This document shows positions 55,839 through 61,860 of a DNA stretch of 64,000 nucleotides, one piece after another (within the stretch, counting starts at the first letter, position 1; each line of letters starts with the position of its first letter). This DNA is from Humibacillus xanthopallidus. Its GTDB lineage: Bacteria; Actinomycetota; Actinomycetes; Actinomycetales; Dermatophilaceae. Where the stretch lies: positions 1,550,001-1,614,000 of the forward strand of contig NZ_VFQF01000001.1 in the NCBI RefSeq assembly GCF_006717145.1, written 5' to 3'. Made by a program: the position numbers and the translations under genes. The notes beneath the pieces are model-generated. The model was given only the letters and a program-made list of their open reading frames with translations, was not told the DNA's origin and did no database searches.

Positions 55839-56459
55839 GTGACCGACCCGCCATCGCGACCCGACCCGACGGCCGACCGCTTCTCGGCCTTCGACCAGGG
55901 CGACCAGCCCGACCGGCCGACGCCGCCCGCCGCGCCAAAGGCCCGGACTCGCTCCACGCCGCTGAGGACGGCGCGTCGCAAGGCCACCATCACCTTCACC
56001 GCCGTGTTCGTCGCCCTCGTCGGCATACCCATGCTGCTCGCCGCCGTCATCGCCCTGGTGAGCAACAGCTCCGACCGGGCGTCGGTCGCAGACCGTGAGG
56101 AACGAGAGCAGGTGGCCTTCACCCCCCTCACGGTCGAGCCCAGCTCGGTGCCGTCCGTCCCGTCGACCGTTACCGAGCTTCGGGTGGAGATCCAGGGCTC
56201 GGAGCGCATCGCCGACGTGCGCCTCTACAGCGACACGGCGGTGACCCGCCTCGAGGACACACGGCTCCCCTTCGGTGCGACGATCCCGATCACGAGCACC
56301 GATGCCTACGTCTCGATCTCGGCGAGCGACCACGGCTACCGCGGGCCGCGTGCGATGCGGTGCACCGTGTATGCCGGCGACGTCGTGCTGACCACGTCGG
56401 TCGGCACCCGCAGCGTCCAGTGCAACGTCACGGACTCCGCCTGGGCGACGGGGCGCTGA
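55839..56459 (+). CDS. MmpS-like single-pass membrane protein (paralogue 1)
   Basis: 206 aa. A Pro/Asp-rich cytoplasmic N terminus precedes one helix (FTAVFVALVGIPMLLAAVIA, near residue 50-70) and an extracytoplasmic beta-rich domain. That domain has TELRVEIQGSERIADVRLYS and two Cys (MRCTVYAGD and VQCNVTD), a pattern that resembles MmpS accessory proteins. Homology is inferred from pattern only. I chose GTG 55839 because GGGGGA lies 4 nt upstream; GTG 55818 in frame is the alternative. The second paralogue follows after 6 nt. Confidence 0.7.
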   Translation: MTDPPSRPDPTADRFSAFDQGDQPDRPTPPAAPKARTRSTPLRTARRKATITFTAVFVALVGIPMLLAAVIALVSNSSDRASVADREEREQVAFTPLTVEPSSVPSVPSTVTELRVEIQGSERIADVRLYSDTAVTRLEDTRLPFGATIPITSTDAYVSISASDHGYRGPRAMRCTVYAGDVVLTTSVGTRSVQCNVTDSAWATGR

Positions 56460-56465
56460 GGTCAC

Positions 56466-57272
56466 GTGTCCGACAGCAGCCGCCCGGCCCTCCCCGACCC
56501 GCAGCAGGACCGCCACGTCGCGTTCCCGGAGCAGACGACGGAGGCCGCCGCCGACCCCGTGGCAGGCGGTGGCGCAGCCGGCACCGGTGACGCAGCCAGC
56601 ACCGCGGGCCCACCGGGCCTGCCGGCCGACGCCTGGGCGGACCACTCGTCACCCACGGGTGCTCCACCGTCCTCGACGTGGCAGCCCGATCCGGTCGTGC
56701 TCCGCACGCCGCCCACCCGGCCCGTGGACCGGTCGCGACGGCGCCGACCGGCGTGGCTGCCGTATGCCGCGATCGTCGGGATCTTCCTCGTCGTCAGCAA
56801 CGCCAACAACCCCGACGACATGACGGTCCAGCGTGACGGCACCTTCTCCTCCGAGCAGGAGCAGGGAGGGCCCCCCGACCCGTGGGGCAACCCGCCCCCC
56901 GATCCGGCACGGGTGGGGTGGATCAGCTCCGCCGGCGACCCCGGCACGGTCAAGGCGCCCATCGGCGCCGACACCCCCGTCTCGCCGGTGCCGGCCGGCA
57001 CGAGCGTGCTCCGCGTCGAGGTCACGGCGCCCTCTCCCGAGGCCGTCCTCACTCAGGTCTCCACCGGAGCCGGGCTCTACGAGGAGACCCACGAGAGCAC
57101 GCCGGTCCTCAGAGAGGTCCACACCGGCCCGGCGTCACGATCGCTGGACGTCACCGTCTCGAGCGCCACCGAGAGCAGCGCGGCGCTGCAGTGCCGGGTC
57201 TATACCGGCGAGACGCTCGTGTCCCTCGACACGTCGACAACGGGCAGGGTGGCCTGCACCGTCACGTGGTGA
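56466..57272 (+). CDS. MmpS-like single-pass membrane protein (paralogue 2)
   Basis: 268 aa, same architecture as the gene before it. The cytoplasmic N terminus is long and disordered (residues 1-95), followed by one helix (AWLPYAAIVGIFLVVS) and a beta-rich outer domain. That domain has TSVLRVEVTAPSPEAVLTQV and two Cys (LQCRVYTGE and VACTVTW), aligned with CTVYAGD and CNV of its neighbour. The pair probably arose by tandem duplication and may act together. GTG at 56466. Function unknown; no mmpL partner is near. Confidence 0.7.
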   Translation: MSDSSRPALPDPQQDRHVAFPEQTTEAAADPVAGGGAAGTGDAASTAGPPGLPADAWADHSSPTGAPPSSTWQPDPVVLRTPPTRPVDRSRRRRPAWLPYAAIVGIFLVVSNANNPDDMTVQRDGTFSSEQEQGGPPDPWGNPPPDPARVGWISSAGDPGTVKAPIGADTPVSPVPAGTSVLRVEVTAPSPEAVLTQVSTGAGLYEETHESTPVLREVHTGPASRSLDVTVSSATESSAALQCRVYTGETLVSLDTSTTGRVACTVTW

Positions 57273-57302
57273 CTGGTACCGGAGGCTGCGAGGGCCGTGA
57301 CG

Positions 57303-58550
57303 TCAGATGTCGGCGCCGTCCTCCGACGCGCGAGATGCCTTGCGGCGCTTGTTGATCGCGATCCGCGCGGCCATCGCCTTCTCGAAGGCGAAGTGCCAGA
57401 GGCGGCTGATGACGAGTTCTCGCTCCCCGACCATCTCGACGACATCCGCACCGGCCCCGAGCTTGAAGAGCAGCAGACCGGTGAGCGGGCTCGTCGCGCC
57501 GAGCGAGGTGTTGAAGCCCCGGAAGTCGTAGGCATCGCACCCTGCCGCGACGGCGTCCTGCATGGCCTGCCACTGCAGGGCGTTCGAGGCTCGGGCGTCA
57601 CGGTTGCGCTCGGTCGACCCGCCGTAGAGGTAGGAGAACGTGCGGCCGAAGCGGATCATCAGCGCCGAGGCGAGCACGTCGCCGTCGACGTGGGCCTCGT
57701 AGAAGCACGCCTGCACGGGGCTGTCGGCGCCCTCGCTCATGAAGGAGCGGGCCATGAGGTCGAAGTAGGCCTTCGGTCGCGGCAGGAAGTTGTCGCGGTC
57801 GGCGGACTCGGCGTAGAGGTCGTAGAAGGTGTCGAGACCCTCGGCGAGCGCGGTGCGCACCTGCACGCCGGACTTCTCGGCCTTCTTGACGTTGCGGCGC
57901 CACTGCTGGTTCATCGACCTCAACAGGTCGGGAACGGTGCGGCCGCGCAGGTCGACGATGCAGAGCAGCCGCGGCTGCCCGACGGCGACCCCGTCGCCCC
58001 CGATCGAGAGCCACTGATTGGCGTCGAGCCAGGCCTCCAGACGCCGCGCGACCGGGCTGTCCACGGCGCTCGGCATCGTCGTGAAGCTCAGCAGACCGCC
58101 CTCGGCGACCTGCTTCTTGACCGGCTCCCGGTCCCAGATGCGCGACACGACCGGGAAGCCGAGTCGAAGGGCGAAGGCGCCGTCGTTCTTCGCCCAGGCG
58201 ACGAGCGGGTCGAGCCAGGCCGCAGGGTCGTGCGCCACGGTCTCCCACGGCAGGGCAGGGCCCTCCGGCAGGTAGGCGTAGGACCGCTTGAGGCGTGGGA
58301 TGCGGCGTGCGAGCACGAGCCCGGCACCGACCCGGCGTCCGTCCGCGTCGAACCAGCCGAGGTGCGTGCGCCGCCAGCCCTGCTTGGCCCGCGCCCAGTT
58401 GAGCGTCTGCAGGAAGCTGCCGCCCAGCTCGAGCAGGGTCTCGGTGGCCTCGTCGGCGGTCACCGGTCGCACCGTCAGCGGGAGTCGGGCGGGCGCCGAC
58501 GACAGGTCCGTCGTCGTGCCGGCCCCCGGGGCCGGGGTCTGCTCAGTCAT
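57303..58550 (-). CDS. FemAB/FemX-like peptidyltransferase
   Basis: 415 aa with two GNAT-like folds and a coiled segment (NQQWRRNVKKAEKSGVQVRT), the layout of Fem transferases that use aminoacyl-tRNA to extend the peptide stem of lipid II. Typical segments are SFLQTLNWARAKQGWRRTHL near the start and YLYGGSTERNRDARASNALQ and CDAYDFRGFNTSLG in the second domain. The amino acid it adds is unknown. ATG at 58550 is preferred because TAGGGT lies 7 nt upstream; GTG 58559 overlaps that hexamer. Confidence 0.88.
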   Translation of the reverse strand: MTEQTPAPGAGTTTDLSSAPARLPLTVRPVTADEATETLLELGGSFLQTLNWARAKQGWRRTHLGWFDADGRRVGAGLVLARRIPRLKRSYAYLPEGPALPWETVAHDPAAWLDPLVAWAKNDGAFALRLGFPVVSRIWDREPVKKQVAEGGLLSFTTMPSAVDSPVARRLEAWLDANQWLSIGGDGVAVGQPRLLCIVDLRGRTVPDLLRSMNQQWRRNVKKAEKSGVQVRTALAEGLDTFYDLYAESADRDNFLPRPKAYFDLMARSFMSEGADSPVQACFYEAHVDGDVLASALMIRFGRTFSYLYGGSTERNRDARASNALQWQAMQDAVAAGCDAYDFRGFNTSLGATSPLTGLLLFKLGAGADVVEMVGERELVISRLWHFAFEKAMAARIAINKRRKASRASEDGADI

Positions 58551-58557
58551 GGCCGCC

Positions 58558-58563
58558 ACCCTA
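58558..58563 (-). promoter_or_regulatory. -10 element of leaderless femX-like gene
   Basis: Minus-strand TAGGGT, 7 nt before ATG 58550. It also rules out the in-frame GTG at 58559. Confidence 0.55.
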
Positions 58564-58574
58564 TCGACGCAGGC

Positions 58575-59066
58575 TCAGGACTCCGACTCGGCCGGGGCCG
58601 CGAGCTCCGGGGCGACCGCCTCGGACGCCCGGTTCGTGCGGCGAATCCACCAGAGGCCGACGAGCGGCAGAAGGAGCGGCACGTAGCCGTAGCCCGACCC
58701 GAAGTGCGACCAGACGGTCTTGTCGGGGAAGGCCGACGGGACGGCATACGAGATGGCGCCGACGACGAGCACGCCCACGAGCTCCACGGTGAGCGCCACG
58801 GTGGCGAGGCGCACCGAGGTGCGGTCACCACGCGCGAGGCCGATCGTCGCGACGATGTAGATCACAGCGGCGAGCGCCGAGAGCACGTAGGACACGGGCG
58901 CCCGGTCGAAGTACTCGCTGATCTGCAGGATGGAGCGGCCGGTCGCCGCGAGGGCCAGCAGGCCGTAGACGGCGACGAGCACGCGCCCGAAGCCGTGCCC
59001 GGTGTGGGGGCGCTCGGCGGGCTGCTGCTCGGTGCGCGTCTGCTCGGTGTGCGGCTGCTCAGGCAT
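58575..59066 (-). CDS. Four-helix membrane protein, unknown function
   Basis: 163 aa. A polar, Gln/Thr/Glu-rich N terminus (residues 1-28) is followed by four hydrophobic helices; the last contains PLLLPLVGLWWIRR. The conserved-looking loop KTVWSHFGSGYGYVP precedes it. I do not recognise a named family; it looks like part of a two-gene membrane pair. ATG at 59066 overlaps the upstream gene by 8 nt. A Glu/Ala-rich tail ends the protein. Confidence 0.78.
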   Translation of the reverse strand: MPEQPHTEQTRTEQQPAERPHTGHGFGRVLVAVYGLLALAATGRSILQISEYFDRAPVSYVLSALAAVIYIVATIGLARGDRTSVRLATVALTVELVGVLVVGAISYAVPSAFPDKTVWSHFGSGYGYVPLLLPLVGLWWIRRTNRASEAVAPELAAPAESES

Positions 59067-59421
59067 GGAGGCTCCAGACCTGCTGCAGGCGGGCGACGAG
59101 GATGGCGACGACGACCGCGCCGCCGAGCACGACCGCCATCGCCCACTGGGTCTTCTCCTTGATGGCGATGAGGACGGTGGCCGGGATGACGACGAGGACG
59201 GTGAAGAGGTAGGCGATGAACGTCGCTCGCTCGGCCCCGTCGGCGATCGCCGAGGCGTTGGTCAGACCGACGACGAGCTGCACGAGCAGCGCGACCTCGA
59301 TGGCCGCGCCCGTGAGCACGATCGGGTCATCGACGAGGCGGCGGCGCAGCAGGTGGTGGGCCGCGAGGATCGCGAGCAGGCCGGTCGCCACGAGGACGAC
59401 CACGGTGAGCGGTTGGAGCAC
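59059..59421 (-). CDS. Small four-helix membrane protein, unknown function
   Basis: 120 aa, about four transmembrane segments with few loop residues. It begins almost directly with a helix (VVVLVATGLLAILAAHHLL) and ends in LVARLQQVWSLHA. No family recognised. GTG at 59421 has TAGGAT 6 nt upstream and no Shine-Dalgarno, so it is probably leaderless. It overlaps the next membrane gene by 8 nt, so the two are co-translated. Confidence 0.78.
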   Translation of the reverse strand: MLQPLTVVVLVATGLLAILAAHHLLRRRLVDDPIVLTGAAIEVALLVQLVVGLTNASAIADGAERATFIAYLFTVLVVIPATVLIAIKEKTQWAMAVVLGGAVVVAILVARLQQVWSLHA

Positions 59422-59427
59422 CCGCGA

Positions 59428-59433
59428 ATCCTA
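59428..59433 (-). promoter_or_regulatory. -10 element of leaderless membrane-protein pair
   Basis: Minus-strand TAGGAT, 6 nt before GTG 59421. It faces the plus-strand -10 at 59484 within a 76-bp divergent gap. Confidence 0.5.
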
Positions 59434-59483
59434 CGACGTGGACCTGCGCCCGGGACGCTGCTCGGCGCGCCGGCGGCACGCGG

Positions 59484-59489
59484 TAGTTT
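59484..59489 (+). promoter_or_regulatory. -10 element of leaderless ADP-ribosylglycohydrolase gene
   Basis: TAGTTT, 8 nt before ATG 59498. No Shine-Dalgarno stands at proper distance. Confidence 0.5.
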
Positions 59490-59497
59490 GCAGCGGG

Positions 59498-61009
59498 ATG
59501 GCTGACGCCACCACACGCCGCAACCAGACGCCACGACCGACCGCCGACCACGCAGGAGCCGCAGTGCCGATCCGCCCGATCACCGTCGATCGCGCCGCCG
59601 GGGTCCTCCTCGGCCAGGCGTGTGGCGACGCACTCGGCGTCCCCTACGAGATGGCAGCGCCCCCCATCGGCGAGGCGGTCATGAAGGGTGGCGGTCTCGG
59701 CCCCTACGACCCGGGCGAGTGGAGCGACGACACCCAGATGACGCTGTGCGTCGCCCAGGTTGCGGCGCAGGGAAGCGACCTCACCTCGCCGGATGCCCTC
59801 GACCAGGTCGCGGAGGCGTTCACGGCCTGGCTGGCCGGGGGTGCCACCGACATCGGAACGCAGACCCGGGCCGTGCTCACCGAGGCCGAGGATCTCCCCG
59901 GCCGCCCGCACGAGCGGCTCACGCGGGCGAGCGAACAGCTGCACACGCGCACCGGCCGCACGGCCGGCAACGGCGCCCTGATGCGCACCTCGATCGTCGG
60001 GCTGGCGCGCGTCCACGATCGGCAGGCGACGGCCGCCGCGGCACGGGCGGTCGCGCAGCTCACCCATGCCGACCCCCTCGCCGGTGACTCGTCGGTGCTC
60101 TGGTCCGAGGCCATCCGTCTCGCCGTCACCGAGGGGCGCCTCGACCTCGCGGCCGGCCTGGACCTCGTAACCCCGGCGTATGCCGGCCGCTGGGGCGACT
60201 GGATCGAGGAGGCGACCGCGGCCGACCCTGGGCAGTTCCCCAACAACGGCTACACCGTCACGGCTCTTCAGGCGGCCTGGGCGGCCATCACCTCGACGGA
60301 CCGCGGGGACGCATCCGCCATGCACCTCCAGCGCGGGCTCCAGGCGGCCGTGCGGGCCGGTCATGACACCGACACGGTCGCGGCCATCGCCGGGTCGCTG
60401 CTCGGGGCGCGCTACGGGGCGTCGGCCGTGCCGACCCAGTGGCGCCGGATGGTCCACGGATGGCCGGGTCTGCGGGCCCACGACCTCGTCGAGCTCGCTG
60501 TGTCGACCTCCGCCGGCGGGCGCCGCCACGGCAAGTGGCCGTCGGTGGCCTCGATGAGCGATCCCGAGATCCCGTTGCTCGGGCTGGCGCACCCGATCGA
60601 CCCGGACATCGTGCTCGGCACCATCTCGGACCTCTCGCGGGTGCGTGAGCTGGGCGTGCACGCCGTGGTCTCGCTCTGTCCGCTCGGCCTGCACGACATC
60701 CCGGCCGATGGCATGAGCGCGCGCGACCACATCGAGTTCTGGATCAACGACGACGACGAGGAGGAGTCGAACCCCCATCTCGACTTCGTCCTCGACGACG
60801 TGTCGTCGGCGCTGCGACAGTTCCGGGCCGAGGGCAAGCGCGTGCTCGTCCACTGCCGCCAGGGAGGTCAGCGCACCCCCGCCGTGGCACTGCGGTATGC
60901 CGTCGACCTCGGTGTCGCTCCCGAGCTCGCCGAGCGCTCGATCCGCCAGGCGATGCCCCACATCCGCGGCGAGGGCCGCCTCTGGCACGTCGCCGCCCAC
61001 GGCGCCTGA
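59498..61009 (+). CDS. ADP-ribosylglycohydrolase fused to a dual-specificity phosphatase-like domain
   Basis: 503 aa. Residues about 30-345 are a DraG-type ADP-ribosylglycohydrolase. GQACGDALGVPYE, EWSDDTQMTLCVAQ (metal Asp and Thr), GRTAGNGALMRTS and HDTDTVAAIAGSLLGARYG (second metal site) are all present. Residues about 355-500 resemble a cysteine phosphatase, with the signature VLVHCRQGGQRTPAVA (HCx5R, Cys near residue 454) and a preceding HDIPADGMSARDH loop that may hold the general acid. The product may remove ADP-ribose and then phosphate from one target; this is inference. ATG at 59498 is likely leaderless. Confidence 0.9.
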   Translation: MADATTRRNQTPRPTADHAGAAVPIRPITVDRAAGVLLGQACGDALGVPYEMAAPPIGEAVMKGGGLGPYDPGEWSDDTQMTLCVAQVAAQGSDLTSPDALDQVAEAFTAWLAGGATDIGTQTRAVLTEAEDLPGRPHERLTRASEQLHTRTGRTAGNGALMRTSIVGLARVHDRQATAAAARAVAQLTHADPLAGDSSVLWSEAIRLAVTEGRLDLAAGLDLVTPAYAGRWGDWIEEATAADPGQFPNNGYTVTALQAAWAAITSTDRGDASAMHLQRGLQAAVRAGHDTDTVAAIAGSLLGARYGASAVPTQWRRMVHGWPGLRAHDLVELAVSTSAGGRRHGKWPSVASMSDPEIPLLGLAHPIDPDIVLGTISDLSRVRELGVHAVVSLCPLGLHDIPADGMSARDHIEFWINDDDEEESNPHLDFVLDDVSSALRQFRAEGKRVLVHCRQGGQRTPAVALRYAVDLGVAPELAERSIRQAMPHIRGEGRLWHVAAHGA

Positions 61010-61055
61010 CCCGCCCGCACCACTCCTCCCCCTCCCCACGCGCACCATCCCCCGG

Positions 61056-61308
61056 TTCGAGGTGATCCCGAGCCCCACGCCGGTGCCGCCATCACCTCGA
61101 CCCGGTATGCCGTGTGCCCCGATTCGAGGTGATCCCGGACCCCACGCCGGTGCCGCCATCACCTCGACCCGGTATGCCGTGTGCCCCGATTCGAGGTGAT
61201 CCCGGACCCCACGCCGGTGCCGCCATCACCTCGACCCGGTATGCCGTGTGCCCCGATTCGAGGTGATCCCGAGCCCCACGTCGGTGACGCCATCACCTCG
61301 AACGGGGG
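61056..61308 (+). repeat. 67-bp tandem array with inverted arms
   Basis: Four units begin TTCGAGGTGAT at 61056, 61123, 61190 and 61257, exactly 67 bp apart; the last is truncated and diverged. In each unit TCGAGGTGAT is followed 24 nt later by ATCACCTCGA, so every unit can fold into a hairpin or present two opposed protein sites. GTATGCCG lies in the link of the first three units (61105, 61172, 61239). The rest of 61010-61389 holds no gene that I can support. Confidence 0.92.
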
Positions 61309-61376
61309 TTGGGCGGGTGGGGTCGGGTGGGGCAGGTCCGGCGGGGCCAGGTGTGCCGATGGGTCGGGTGACGGGC

Positions 61377-61382
61377 TAGCGT
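61377..61382 (+). promoter_or_regulatory. -10 element of leaderless 61390 gene
   Basis: TAGCGT, 7 nt before ATG 61390. No Shine-Dalgarno. Confidence 0.5.
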
Positions 61383-61389
61383 GCCGTGC

Positions 61390-61860
61390 ATGAGTGAGAC
61401 CGAGACGAGTCAGGTCGATCACCGTCGGCTGGGTGTCGACCTCTACAACGCGACCTGGGCCCTGCTCGACCGCGACGACCGCACACCCGAGGAGGACGAC
61501 GCGATGATCGCGGCCGCCCATGCCTCGATGCACCACTGGAGCCAGGCTCCAGACGTGCAGCCGCAGAACCTCGGTCGCGGCCACTGGCTCTGCTCGCGCG
61601 TCCACGCCGTGATGGCCCAGCCGGACGCGGCGGCCTACCACGCAGACCGCTACGTGACGATCGCCGAGTCACAGCCCGTCGCGGACTGGGACCTCGCCGC
61701 CGCCCTCGAGGCGTCGGCCCGGGCGTCGGCCGTCGCCGGCGACTGGGATGCCGCGGAGGACTTCGTGGCGCGTGCGCGCACAGCGTGCGCGTCGATCGCG
61801 CAGGACGAGGACCGCGAGGTCATCGAGAAGGACCTCGACACGGTGCCGCACCGCCCCTAG
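61390..61860 (+). CDS. Soluble helical protein of unknown function
   Basis: 156 aa, Asp/Ala-rich, predicted mostly helical. Segments LGVDLYNATWALLDRDDR, AAAHASMHHWSQ and LGRGHWLCSRVHAVM, then AADWDLAAALEASARASAVA-like helices, suggest a TPR-like or helical-bundle fold, but I do not recognise the family. ATG at 61390 has a TAGCGT 7 nt upstream and looks leaderless. It lies directly after the 67-bp repeat array. Its TAG stop shares the CTAG tetramer with the stop of the convergent helicase gene. Confidence 0.75.
   Translation: MSETETSQVDHRRLGVDLYNATWALLDRDDRTPEEDDAMIAAAHASMHHWSQAPDVQPQNLGRGHWLCSRVHAVMAQPDAAAYHADRYVTIAESQPVADWDLAAALEASARASAVAGDWDAAEDFVARARTACASIAQDEDREVIEKDLDTVPHRP

Larger units (their letters stand above)
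1896..61246. repeat. Dispersed 8-mer GTATGCCG, about 40 copies
   Basis: By eye I count about 43 GTATGCC and about 41 of them continue as GTATGCCG. Roughly 24 are on the plus strand and 19 on the minus. Examples, GTATGCC coordinates: 1896-1902(-), 4270-4276(+), 8358-8364(+), 12320-12326(+), 18278-18284(-), 25214-25220(+), 30645-30651(-), 33612-33618(-), 34305-34311(+), 34815-34821(+), 47231-47237(+), 50394-50400(-), 51641-51647(+), 56762-56768(+), 60895-60901(+), 61105-61111(+). At this GC content about two copies of the 8-mer would be expected in 64 kb. Confidence 0.85.

Noticed and set aside
52874-56098. 1074-codon plus-strand frame opposite hrpA
   Set aside because: Shadow of the hrpA codons; no recognisable domain and it runs into the MmpS-like gene in another frame.
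1896-61246. Explaining GTATGCCG as Tyr-Ala codon-pair preference
   Set aside because: The word also occurs in other codon phases, on the reverse strand of genes and in intergenic DNA.
1896-61246. Explaining GTATGCCG as a Chi or KOPS-like strand-oriented signal
   Set aside because: The two orientations are nearly equal (about 24 and 19) in this window; a polar signal should be skewed.
61056-61308. CRISPR interpretation of the 67-bp array
   Set aside because: Whole units including the would-be spacers are repeated; there are no unique spacers and no cas genes.
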